A stretch of 64,000 bases of DNA, taken from positions 1 through 64,000 of the forward strand of contig NZ_PYGK01000014.1 of assembly GCF_003014595.1 (NCBI RefSeq). Direction: 5' to 3'. Source of the stretch: Chitinophaga ginsengisoli. Lineage in GTDB: Bacteria > Bacteroidota > Bacteroidia > Chitinophagales > Chitinophagaceae. This document shows positions 25,819-33,176 of this stretch, one piece after another. Both the position numbers and the translations under genes were made by a program. Positions within the stretch are counted from its first letter, which is position 1. Each line of letters begins with the position of its first letter. The notes below the pieces were generated by a model. The model did no database searches and was not told where the DNA came from. It saw only the letters and a program-made list of their open reading frames with translations.

Positions 25819-26412
25819 CTACTTACGGATGTATTTCTCAAAATAACTCATGAATCTTTCATTGCCATAATCGGCGGCACCTTCATGCCGGTAAGCAATC
25901 TGTCCTTTTTTGTTGATGATCACTGTAGTAGGAATAGACCTCCCCAGCAATTCTCCGGGAATCTGACTGTCAGCCACATATAAAGGCAAACTGTATTGCT
26001 GTCTTTTCAGGAAAGAACTCGCTTTCTTGTAATTACCATCCGTATCCACCGTCAGGAAGATCACGTTCTTATCTTCCCGGAACCTTTCATATAAAGCATT
26101 GATAGAGGGCATCTCCGCACGGCAGGGAGGGCACCAGGTAGCCCAGAAGTTAAGGAATACCACCTTTCCTCTCAGGGAAGACAATGTGAACGTTTTGCCC
26201 TCACCGTCTGTAAAAGACATATCAGGCGCCATATTACCGTCCGGACTCACCTCTTCAGGCATGCCCGGCTGGAACAATCCCACCTTCATCAGTCCCTGCA
26301 TTACCCCTGCCTTTACGGATGGATTCACCCATACCAGTATAAGGAAAGGGACCATGATGCCCGTTGTAATATTCGACAATGAGAATAAACGTCTCAGATT
26401 CATAAAGCGCAT
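25819..26412 (-). CDS. TlpA/ResA-like membrane-anchored thioredoxin
   Basis: A 197-residue protein with an N-terminal membrane anchor (about residues 15-30, ITTGIMVPFLILVWV). A thioredoxin-fold domain spans about 62-195 and contains the redox motif WATWCPPCRAE (Cys94 and Cys97). IPTTVIINKKGQIAYRHEG, with the cis-proline, and the preceding FTLSSLRGKVVFLNFWA fit the AhpC/TSA-TlpA group. It probably reduces disulfides in the periplasm, for example in cytochrome maturation. No operon partner is seen. Confidence 0.9.
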   Translation of the reverse strand: MRFMNLRRLFSLSNITTGIMVPFLILVWVNPSVKAGVMQGLMKVGLFQPGMPEEVSPDGNMAPDMSFTDGEGKTFTLSSLRGKVVFLNFWATWCPPCRAEMPSINALYERFREDKNVIFLTVDTDGNYKKASSFLKRQQYSLPLYVADSQIPGELLGRSIPTTVIINKKGQIAYRHEGAADYGNERFMSYFEKYIRK

Positions 26413-26501
26413 AGCTATTTACAGCGCTAAAGTACAACTTTAGCCGGTATCAGCCACCGCAGCAGTAAACCCATCATCAGTCAGCACAAAAAATAAATCA
26501 T

Positions 26502-26528
26502 AAGTAAACAAACATTTACTTACTTTTG
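26502..26528 (+). promoter_or_regulatory. Dyad operator with -7 box upstream of tetR-type gene
   Basis: AAGTAAA (26502-26508) and TTTACTT (26515-26521) form a perfect 7-bp dyad around 6 nt, the size expected of a TetR-family operator. The dyad's last base is the first base of TACTTTTG (26521-26528), an exact TAnnTTTG -7 box. Binding here would block the promoter, which suggests autoregulation. Confidence 0.6.
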
Positions 26529-26556
26529 CTATACCAATCCGGTAATAAGATATTTC

Positions 26557-27153
26557 ATGAGACCTAAGAACCTGGAAAAAGAAGAGGCTATCCGGACCAT
26601 TGCCCTGCAGATCATTGCAGAAGAAGGGCTGGAAAACCTGAGCATGCAGAAGCTGGCAAAAGCAGCCAATGTATCGCCCCGCACCATCTATATTAAATAC
26701 GAGAATAAGGAAGACTTTCTCGTCAAACTCTTTATTGACGAGGTGTTGGGGGCTTATGAAAAAGCCGTGCTGGAGAAGTTCAAACCAGAAATGGTCTTTG
26801 CCGAAGGTGTAAAGAAACTATGGGCAAACGCATTCCGCTTTTTTAAGAACAACAGACCCGCTTATGCATTGATGCAATATGGTAAGTCCTCTCCCCTGCT
26901 AAACAAAGCCTACCAGGAAAGAGATATAAAAGAAGGAGACTTCTTCAGCCCTATTCACCGTTTTCTTGAACTGAATGCAAAAGCGGGTGTTATCAGGAAA
27001 CTCCCACAGGAAGCTTACAGAGCTATTTTATTCTCTCCCATGTTCGAGCTTACAAATGAATACTTTGATTGCCTGGACCGGCCTAAACAAGTCGTCACAG
27101 ATAAAGTGTTTGCCGACTGCTGTGATGCTGTCATAAAAGGCTTACTAAAATAA
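26557..27153 (+). CDS. TetR/AcrR family transcriptional regulator
   Basis: A 198-residue repressor-type regulator. The N-terminal helix-turn-helix is clear at about residues 10-55 (IRTIALQIIAEEGLENLSMQKLAKAANVSPRTIYIKYENKEDFLVKLF). The C-terminal half is a ligand-binding helical domain. The gene is 27 nt upstream of a TetX-like flavin monooxygenase on the same strand and is preceded by a perfect dyad overlapping its promoter. It therefore likely represses itself and the monooxygenase until a small molecule binds (inference). Confidence 0.93.
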   Translation: MRPKNLEKEEAIRTIALQIIAEEGLENLSMQKLAKAANVSPRTIYIKYENKEDFLVKLFIDEVLGAYEKAVLEKFKPEMVFAEGVKKLWANAFRFFKNNRPAYALMQYGKSSPLLNKAYQERDIKEGDFFSPIHRFLELNAKAGVIRKLPQEAYRAILFSPMFELTNEYFDCLDRPKQVVTDKVFADCCDAVIKGLLK

Positions 27154-27180
27154 GGCTATGCACTAATAAACCTAACACAT

Positions 27181-28329
27181 ATGAGTATCCTCAAAAACAA
27201 GAAAATTGCCATCGTCGGAGGTGGCCCGGGAGGTCTTACCCTTGCCCGAATACTACAAATGAACAATGCCGATGTAAAAGTCTATGAAAGAGATCCCGGT
27301 AAAGATGCCAGAGCTCAGGGTGCAACGCTCGACCTTCACTATGAATCAGGATTAAAAGCATTGCGTGAAGCAGGCCTCATGGACGCATTCAAGGCCAATT
27401 ACCGCCCCGGAGCAGACAGAATGCGTGTGATGGATAAACATGCCAACCTGGTAATGGAAGACGCAGAAAGAGAACAGGGTGATGAAGCCTACTTCCGTCC
27501 GGAGATAGATCGCGGTCCACTGAAGAAGATCCTGCTGGAATCTCTGCATCCTGACACCGTTATATGGAACAGTCATTTTGTATCGCTCACGCGATCAAAC
27601 AGTGGCTGGCAACTCACATTCCGGGACGGTGCTACCGTTGCTGCGGATATTGTGATCGCTGCAGATGGCGCCAACTCAAAGATCCGTCCTTACATCACAC
27701 CCATTAAACCTTTCTTTGCGGGACTCACTGTCGTAGAAGGCGCCGTGTACAATTCCGCTACAGCTACTCCCAACATACATCGGCTGTTGCAGAATGGAAA
27801 GATCTTTGCCATGGGCGATGATAAATCCATCATCATAAGTTCCAAAGGAGATGGAAGCCTGGTATTTTACACGGGTTGTAAAACAGATGAATACTGGAGC
27901 CGGGATTGCGGGATCGACTTCTCCGATAAAGCACAGGTATTCGCCTGGTTCAAAACTGCTTTCGCCGGCTGGGCACCGGTATGGGATGAACTGTTTGAAA
28001 ACGCTTCTTCGCATTTCGTTACCCGTCCGCAATATTGTATGCCTTTAGACCAGACATGGGAAGCTTTGCCCGACCTCACTATGCTGGGCGATGCAGCACA
28101 CCTTATGCCTCCTTATGCAGGCGAAGGCGTTAACATGGCAATGCTGGATGCACTGGAACTGGGTCAATGTCTCACCAACAATACGTTTCCTGATACCCTT
28201 ACCGCCATTGCATACTACGAACAACAAATGCGTATAAGAGCATCAGAAACGGCAGCCCAAACACTCGAATCAACAGACGCACTGCATTCGCCAGACGCTA
28301 TTGCATTCATTAAGCAAGCTGTCAGTTAA
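27181..28329 (+). CDS. FAD-dependent monooxygenase, Tet(X)-like
   Basis: A 382-residue class A flavoprotein monooxygenase. The FAD fold is at the N-terminus (IVGGGPGGLTLARILQ, residues 11-26), the DG motif at 162-163 (IAADGANSKIR), and the GD motif at 303-304 in MLGDAAHLMPPYAGEGVNMAMLDALELG. The order and wording are close to Tet(X) enzymes, including ATLDLHYESGLKALREAGL and the SLHPDTVIWNS segment. It probably hydroxylates an aromatic or polyketide compound. Tetracycline as substrate is not established. Co-directional with the tetR-type gene 27 nt upstream. The stop abuts the convergent desaturase stop. Confidence 0.88.
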   Translation: MSILKNKKIAIVGGGPGGLTLARILQMNNADVKVYERDPGKDARAQGATLDLHYESGLKALREAGLMDAFKANYRPGADRMRVMDKHANLVMEDAEREQGDEAYFRPEIDRGPLKKILLESLHPDTVIWNSHFVSLTRSNSGWQLTFRDGATVAADIVIAADGANSKIRPYITPIKPFFAGLTVVEGAVYNSATATPNIHRLLQNGKIFAMGDDKSIIISSKGDGSLVFYTGCKTDEYWSRDCGIDFSDKAQVFAWFKTAFAGWAPVWDELFENASSHFVTRPQYCMPLDQTWEALPDLTMLGDAAHLMPPYAGEGVNMAMLDALELGQCLTNNTFPDTLTAIAYYEQQMRIRASETAAQTLESTDALHSPDAIAFIKQAVS

Positions 28330-29112
28330 TCAAAACGTATTCTTCTTCTCCAGCTCGGGCAATACCTGATCTATACGCTTTGCCAGTTCCGGTAATTTTA
28401 TGGTAGGCACCGCAGGGAACAGGTGATGTTCCAGGTGATAGAACATGCTGAAAGTAATTTTATTCTTCCAGCCGCCCCGCTGTGTCCTGGCTAGTTCGGG
28501 ATGTTCTTCGGTATCATGATGCACCGTCCATACAGCAAAGAAGGCCATCAGGAATTCTCCTGTGACCATCACGATGATGTGATAGATGAGGAACGGTATC
28601 TTAAAATAAAACACGATAAACGCAAAAGCAGCAATAGCTGCCAGTTCGGCCAGCACGTTCCGCACATACTTCCTGTTGCCTAGCTGCAACGTTACTTTAT
28701 GGATCAGGAACATATGCACAGGACCATAAAAGATAGCGCCATACCAGCTCATGCCGGCTGATTTTCCTTCATAATCCTCATCAGACAAACAATACTTATG
28801 ATGCCGGATATGATTGAACTTTACGGCATGAATAGAGGCCATCATCAACACACTGTTTGAGAAAAGTGTGAACCATGTCAGGAACCTGTTAGTGCCGAGA
28901 GAATTATGAAAGCCGTTATGTACCTGCCGTAATCCTGTCAGAAAGAAAAAAGCGGAACAGGGTAATGCCAGTATGTAATAACCAAAATATGCCAGTATCC
29001 AGGAAGCGAACAACCAGGGAAGCGTCAGGTTATTTTCAATCAGCATTTCCCCGACAGATAAGTCTTTGAGGTCTTTCCATGATACCTTTTTTACCATTTC
29101 TGCATGTGTCAT
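28330..29112 (-). CDS. Membrane fatty acid desaturase
   Basis: A 260-residue integral membrane di-iron desaturase or hydroxylase. The three histidine clusters are HNGFHNSLG/HAVKFNHIRHHKYC, VHHDTEEHPE and FYHLEHHLFPAVP, separated by hydrophobic segments as in the FA_desaturase family. I place the start at the ATG at 29112. An in-frame TTG at 29139 overlaps a TACTTTTG promoter box, so it is unlikely to be translated. The stop codon immediately adjoins that of the convergent monooxygenase gene. Substrate unknown: a fatty acyl chain or a carotenoid-like lipid. Confidence 0.88.
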   Translation of the reverse strand: MTHAEMVKKVSWKDLKDLSVGEMLIENNLTLPWLFASWILAYFGYYILALPCSAFFFLTGLRQVHNGFHNSLGTNRFLTWFTLFSNSVLMMASIHAVKFNHIRHHKYCLSDEDYEGKSAGMSWYGAIFYGPVHMFLIHKVTLQLGNRKYVRNVLAELAAIAAFAFIVFYFKIPFLIYHIIVMVTGEFLMAFFAVWTVHHDTEEHPELARTQRGGWKNKITFSMFYHLEHHLFPAVPTIKLPELAKRIDQVLPELEKKNTF

Positions 29113-29136
29113 GTATAGGAATTTTAGTAGGGTACT

Positions 29137-29144
29137 CAAAAGTA
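29137..29144 (-). promoter_or_regulatory. -7 promoter box of the desaturase gene
   Basis: The minus strand reads TACTTTTG, an exact TAnnTTTG, 24 nt upstream of the ATG at 29112. Confidence 0.45.
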
Positions 29145-29190
29145 CGGATCGTATACAGGTAGCATATGATAAAAGTCATCTCCCAAAAAC

Positions 29191-29224
29191 AAACCGGGCC
29201 ATCCCTTGCGGAACGACCCGGTTT
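29191..29224. terminator. Bidirectional terminator hairpin
   Basis: AAACCGGG (29191-29198) pairs with CCCGGTTT (29217-29224). TTTTTG follows on both strands. On the minus strand it ends the aldo/keto reductase transcript 140 nt after its stop. Confidence 0.75.
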
Positions 29225-29362
29225 TTGTTCTCTGTTCAATTGACCTGCAACAACCTTAGACAAAAATCAATTGCAGAGTAGTCATGAAAAAATACACCAA
29301 GTGAAACAATCCTGAATTAGTCTGACAAAGTTGATTCGCATTCCATAAGACGATGCGTCTTT

Positions 29363-30355
29363 TTAGACCAACTGTACCTGGTACAGCCTGTCATTAATGA
29401 ATTTTATTTCTTCAGCGCTCAGTTTTACATTGATCGCCCTTGCATTCTGTATAGCCTGCTCCGCATTACGCGCCCCTACCAGGGCTACTGTAATACCCGG
29501 ACGGTCTATTGTCCAGCGGATCACCAGCTGCGCCAGCGTCACACTTTTACTCTCTGCCATTGGCTTGATCTGATCAAGAAAAGCATTGATACGGCTCAGG
29601 TTTTCCGGCTGGTAGAATTTGGTATTGGGACGATGATCTCCTTCCCCAAACTGATGACCAGGTTTGATCTTACCGGTCAGAATACCTCTCTGCAAAGGAC
29701 TATAAGCCAGAATACCTTTTTTATGCTCAACACAATAAGGTACCAGCTCTTTTTCGATCTCTCTTTCCACCATACTGAAAGGCACCTGGTTAGAGGCCAG
29801 CTTAATTGTTTTCTCTGCCTCTTTCATCAGCGCCGCATTGTAATTGCTTACGCCCGCTTCGCGGATCTTTCCCTGCTCTTTCAAACGTAAAACAGCTTCA
29901 AAGGTTTCCTCAACAGGTGTGGTCACATCTGGCCAATGGATCTGGTACAGATCGATATAATCCGTGCCCAACCTCCTGAGACTGTTCTCACATTCCAGTA
30001 TGATACTTTCCTTACCGGAATATTTATAGACGTCGATGTCTTTCCCGTTGTTATCCTTGCTTTTGAATGCCAGCGTTCCTTTCGCCAGATCCCAGCGCAT
30101 ACCGAATTTCGTCAGCACCTGCACCTTCGTTCTGTCCAATCCTTTCAGCGCATCACCTGTCAGCTCTTCACTTAAACCCTGTCCGTAAACAGGAGCAGTG
30201 TCTATGGAAGTAACGCCTTCGTCAACAGATGCGTGGATCGCTCTTACAGCATCATTATGTTCTGTTCCGCCCCACATCCAGCCGCCAATGGCCCATGCTC
30301 CAAATGTAATTGCTGATACTTTCAGTTCGCTTTCTCCTAATTGTCTGTATTCCAT
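29363..30355 (-). CDS. Aldo/keto reductase
   Basis: A 330-residue NADPH-dependent oxidoreductase of the AKR TIM-barrel family. The catalytic tetrad is visible: Asp52 and Tyr57 (SIDTAPVYGQG), Lys83 (LTKFG) and His140 (QIHWPD). Late motifs LAYSPLQRGILTGK and TVALVGARNAEQAIQNA bind the cofactor. It resembles the general-stress and aldehyde reductases of the YhdN/IolS type. Substrate unknown. Three 12-bp direct repeats immediately upstream of the start codon (30376-30412) may be a regulator site. Confidence 0.92.
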   Translation of the reverse strand: MEYRQLGESELKVSAITFGAWAIGGWMWGGTEHNDAVRAIHASVDEGVTSIDTAPVYGQGLSEELTGDALKGLDRTKVQVLTKFGMRWDLAKGTLAFKSKDNNGKDIDVYKYSGKESIILECENSLRRLGTDYIDLYQIHWPDVTTPVEETFEAVLRLKEQGKIREAGVSNYNAALMKEAEKTIKLASNQVPFSMVEREIEKELVPYCVEHKKGILAYSPLQRGILTGKIKPGHQFGEGDHRPNTKFYQPENLSRINAFLDQIKPMAESKSVTLAQLVIRWTIDRPGITVALVGARNAEQAIQNARAINVKLSAEEIKFINDRLYQVQLV

Positions 30356-30375
30356 TATTTATTGGTTTCTGTTTA

Positions 30376-30412
30376 CGTTGTATAAAACGTTGTATAAAAG
30401 CGTTGTATAAAA
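30376..30412. repeat. Three 12-bp direct repeats before the aldo/keto reductase gene
   Basis: CGTTGTATAAAA at 30376-30387, 30388-30399 and 30401-30412, identical in all three units with a single G between the second and third. They begin 20 nt upstream of the start codon, so they cover the probable promoter or leader. Confidence 0.9.
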
Positions 30413-30499
30413 ATATAGATTCCCTTTCAAGTACCCCTACTACGAATTAAAATAGTGAGGTGGCATAGAATTGGTACTTCCTCCTTAAAATTCAGGTAT

Positions 30500-30700
30500 A
30501 TGGAAAACAATCAAGCTAATGAAAAGCCTGCTAACAAACAACAGGATGAAGCCCTTCACAAAGAGCACATAAATAAGCAGGGAAAGAAAGAAAACACAAA
30601 TGATATCTACCTGGAGCCTGAAGAGAATAATACCCTTCAGACGCCAGAAGAATTTGCAAAAGATAAAGGAAAAATATTAGGTGAAGAAGAAGAAAAATAA
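30500..30700 (+). CDS. Small hydrophilic, probably disordered protein
   Basis: A 66-residue frame starting MENNQANEKPANKQQDE, extremely rich in Lys, Glu, Asn and Gln with no hydrophobic core, Cys or Trp. The ending is EEEEK. No family recognised. I prefer the ATG at 30500, because an upstream in-frame Met precedes a hydrophobic, out-of-character stretch. It ends 5 nt before the convergent hmgA stop. The bias is consistent with a real small stress or desiccation-type protein, but no function can be assigned. Confidence 0.55.
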   Translation: MENNQANEKPANKQQDEALHKEHINKQGKKENTNDIYLEPEENNTLQTPEEFAKDKGKILGEEEEK

Positions 30701-30705
30701 TCTTT

Positions 30706-31863
30706 CTATTCGGCCCAGCTCATCACGTAATGATCATCTTCTATTCCAAGCGCATCCTGTGTGATCTGCAAAGGATGGAACGTGTCTACCATCACGGCCA
30801 GTTCCTTTGTTTCTTTTGCGCCGATGCTCTTTTCGACGGCGCCGGGATGTGGCCCATGCGGAATACCACCCGGATGCAGGGTGATCATTCCTCTTGTCAC
30901 ATGCTTGCGACTCATGAAATCACCATCCACATAATACAACACTTCATCACTGTCTATATTGCTATGATTATAAGGTGCAGGAATGGATTGCGGATGATAG
31001 TCAAACAACCTCGGACAGAAAGAACATACCACAAAATTATGTCCTTCAAAAGTCTGATGCACTGGCGGTGGCTGGTGTACACGTCCTGTAATGGGTTCAA
31101 AGTCATGAATGGAAAATGCAAAAGGATACTCATATCCATCCCAACCCACCACATCAAACGGATGATGCGCATAGTGGATAGGATACATCATTCCCTTCTT
31201 CTTGATACGTATCAGGAAATCGCCCGCTTCATCAATGGTTTCCAGGTTCTGCGGCTGCCTGATATCGCGCTCACAGTACGGCGCATGTTCCAGCAACTGC
31301 CCATACTGACTAAGATAACGTTTAGGATAACGAATAGGACTGAATGACTCCACAATAAACAGACGGTTCTCTGTACCCGTAAATTTCATCTGGTAAATAG
31401 TCCCACGAGGTATCTGCAGATAATCCCCATACCCGAAAGGCAATTGCCCATATTGCGTATGCAACACGCCGGAGCCCTCATGCACAAATATCAGCTCATC
31501 AGCATCTGCATTCTTATAGAAATAATCCGTCATACTCTGTTTTGGCGCAGCCAGTACAATATGACAATCACTATTGACAAGTACCGCTTTCCTGCTCTGC
31601 AGATAATCATCTTCCGGCTGAATATTAAATCCCTGGAAACTGCGGTGCTTCAACATCTTCTCCTCTGCAACACGCGGAGCAGCACTATAAGGCGTATCTA
31701 CCTTCACAATCTCGGTAGGCGGATGACAATGATATAACAGGGTTGAATTGGACGAAAACCCTTCCGTTGAAAATAACTGCTCAGAATAAAGAGAACCATC
31801 GGGCTTACGGAACTGTGTATGACGTTTATGAGGGATGTTCCCCAACTTATGATAATGCGGCAT
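30706..31863 (-). CDS. hmgA: Homogentisate 1,2-dioxygenase
   Basis: Opens the ring of homogentisate to maleylacetoacetate. The 385-residue cupin-type protein begins MPHYHKLGNIPHKRHTQF. Late blocks carry the family iron-binding residues: the PAPYNHSNIDSDEVLYYVDG region, then TLHPGGIPHGPHPG. The ATG at 31863 fits homologues, while an in-frame Met 12 residues upstream (31899) is also possible. A TATCTTTG -7 box lies at 31935-31942 on the minus strand. It acts after hppD. Fumarylacetoacetase is not in the window. Confidence 0.92.
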   Translation of the reverse strand: MPHYHKLGNIPHKRHTQFRKPDGSLYSEQLFSTEGFSSNSTLLYHCHPPTEIVKVDTPYSAAPRVAEEKMLKHRSFQGFNIQPEDDYLQSRKAVLVNSDCHIVLAAPKQSMTDYFYKNADADELIFVHEGSGVLHTQYGQLPFGYGDYLQIPRGTIYQMKFTGTENRLFIVESFSPIRYPKRYLSQYGQLLEHAPYCERDIRQPQNLETIDEAGDFLIRIKKKGMMYPIHYAHHPFDVVGWDGYEYPFAFSIHDFEPITGRVHQPPPVHQTFEGHNFVVCSFCPRLFDYHPQSIPAPYNHSNIDSDEVLYYVDGDFMSRKHVTRGMITLHPGGIPHGPHPGAVEKSIGAKETKELAVMVDTFHPLQITQDALGIEDDHYVMSWAE

Positions 31864-31934
31864 GATGAATTGGTTTTTCAGTCCCTTACCTCCCGGCAAA
31901 AGACAGTGGAATATTGAATGACAATTTTATGACA

Positions 31935-31942
31935 CAAAGATA
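31935..31942 (-). promoter_or_regulatory. -7 promoter box of hmgA
   Basis: The minus strand reads TATCTTTG, an exact TAnnTTTG, 71 nt upstream of the chosen start codon. Confidence 0.4.
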
Positions 31943-32289
31943 AACAGCATTACTGCCTGATAAGTATCCGTACCTGTCATCTGGTAAATCAAGATCAATA
32001 TCAATTAACCGGTAACTGGTAGATCAATTAAAGGAAATGAGCTCCTCTTACCGGGGACAGCCAGATAAGGAACGGAATACGGGGAAACAAGGCCTATCGG
32101 CTTACAATGCCCTCCAGCAGGAAGCAATACTTCCAGCGGCGCTTGTCTATATGATATGTAAAGTTGCGGAAATAAGGCATGAATCAACGTGGTTAAGGCA
32201 AATGTAAGGAATCGGATCGAAATTGACCCAAAATGGGGGTAACGGGGCTATTGGCGTAAATGATTATGTATTGTTAGTACGCTTTTACC

Positions 32290-32322
32290 ATGCCTTTGAC
32301 ATGCCTTTGATATGCCTTTAAC
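32290..32322. repeat. 11-bp direct repeat, three units
   Basis: Units at 32290-32300, 32301-32311 and 32312-32322 read ATGCCTTTGAC, ATGCCTTTGAT and ATGCCTTTAAC. Short tandem array in non-coding sequence. Confidence 0.8.
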
Positions 32323-32420
32323 GTGGACTTAATGCCCTCCATAGGTGGGCTATGTTTGTACCCGGGGGCAACGCCTCCTGGCTATACCTTCCTAACAGGA
32401 GCCCAGTATATCATCGTAGG

Positions 32421-32591
32421 GACAGCGGAAGTAGCACCGGTTTCAGATGGGAATGGCGGGCCTTCGGCTCTCCGGTGACACGACCGGTCCTGCCTAATAG
32501 ATATCCAATGCCCTATTCGCTTGACAACGCCCAATAGCATTCCAGAGAGGCGCCGACCGCCATCCCATACTGAAACCGAAGCTACTTAGCG
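32421..32591. repeat. Dispersed 171-bp palindromic element, copy B
   Basis: The same length and orientation as 2507-2677, with most differences in the central loop (about 32485-32515). The left arm from 32425 pairs with the right arm ending 32591. G32456 pairs with C32560, where copy A has T and A, a compensatory change. No extra right-arm units follow here. It is gene-free and flanked within 60 bp by a separate long hairpin. Confidence 0.75.
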
Positions 32592-32647
32592 ATTCTCAGC
32601 ACTAAAAAACGCCCTCAAAGGAGTATCTATTCGCTCAAGATATGGTC

Positions 32648-32780
32648 GAGGTTCAGTGGAGGCTATATCCTATAGGCCCATTACTATAGCATTACAGGCA
32701 CTTTGTATAGCCACGGCTATAGAATAGTGCCTGTAATGTAGGACTAGAGCGCCTATAGGATATAACCTCCACCGAACCTC
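32648..32780. repeat. 133-bp long hairpin
   Basis: Outer arms 32648-32677 and 32751-32780 match over 30 bp with two differences. A 13-nt symmetrical internal loop follows, then 12 bp (ATTACAGGCACT and AGTGCCTGTAAT), then TATAGC/GCTATA at the tip. The two outer differences are A-C and C-A on the plus strand but G-U wobbles on the minus strand, so a minus-strand RNA would pair throughout. No open reading frame lies inside. Confidence 0.8.
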
Positions 32781-32932
32781 CACCGAACCCCGACCCTATC
32801 AGCGCCCCTGCAACCCCACATCACCCCCTTCCCCTTGAAAATCAATAAACTTGTCCTGCCCCGCTCCATATGAGTAAAATTTCACAATTTTCCCCACCAA
32901 AATTTAAATAATTTCAAAACTTTGACAATTCA

Positions 32933-32964
32933 TTTGTTAATCCGAAAGTAATTCCAGACTTTTG
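32933..32964 (+). promoter_or_regulatory. Candidate promoter of the thr operon
   Basis: TTTG at 32933-32936, a 20-bp spacer, and GACTTTTG at 32957-32964, one mismatch from TAnnTTTG. Transcription would begin just before the leader ORF at 32989. Confidence 0.4.
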
Positions 32965-32988
32965 TTAGCGAAAAGTAAATTCATAATA

Positions 32989-33093
32989 GTGCTACCAATA
33001 GTTACATACTTCACTTCTGCATCTCGCACCATCTCCGGCGCGGGTATCAGCACTATTACAATTACATCTATTACAACCCCGGTGCGGGGTTAA
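32989..33093 (+). CDS. Probable thr operon leader peptide
   Basis: A GTG-initiated 34-codon frame whose last 15 residues read ISTITITSITTPVRG, with four Ile and five Thr codons clustered before the stop at 33091. This strongly recalls the Ile/Thr-rich thrL leader of enterobacteria and lies 84 nt upstream of thrA. The start codon is uncertain, since no ATG exists in frame. A perfect hairpin AACCCCG/CGGGGTT (33075-33091) overlaps the end of the frame. Alternatively, CTCGCACC (33023-33030) can pair with GGTGCGGG (33081-33088). These two stems exclude each other, as attenuation requires. A classical U-tract terminator before thrA is not evident. Confidence 0.5.
   Translation: MLPIVTYFTSASRTISGAGISTITITSITTPVRG
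33023..33091 (+). promoter_or_regulatory. Mutually exclusive stems, candidate thr attenuator
   Basis: Stem 1 is 33023-33030 with 33081-33088 (8 bp, one wobble). Stem 2 is 33075-33081 with 33085-33091 (7 bp, 3-nt loop). They share bases 33081-33088. A ribosome stalled on the Thr/Ile codons would cover the left side of stem 2. Confidence 0.35.
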
Positions 33094-33176
33094 TATTCAC
33101 ATATCATCCAACGACCATCTAAGGTGGTACACCCGGTAAAGGGGACAGGACTTTTTACGTATCAACATCTTCAGAC

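Larger units (their letters stand above)
31900..32932. other. Gene-free region rich in repeats
   Basis: More than 1 kb without a supported gene. It contains the hmgA promoter side (31900-31945), an 11-bp triplication (32290-32322), copy B of the 171-bp palindromic element (32421-32591) and a 133-bp hairpin (32648-32780). The thr promoter and leader begin just after. A 60-codon frame at 32005-32187 has no coding character. Confidence 0.7.

Noticed and set aside
27181..28329. Calling the monooxygenase a tetracycline resistance gene
   Set aside because: The family match is clear, but substrate specificity cannot be judged from sequence alone. The neighbourhood shows no mobile element or other resistance gene.
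32005..32187. 60-codon frame upstream of hmgA
   Set aside because: No start context or domain, and composition like the surrounding non-coding DNA.
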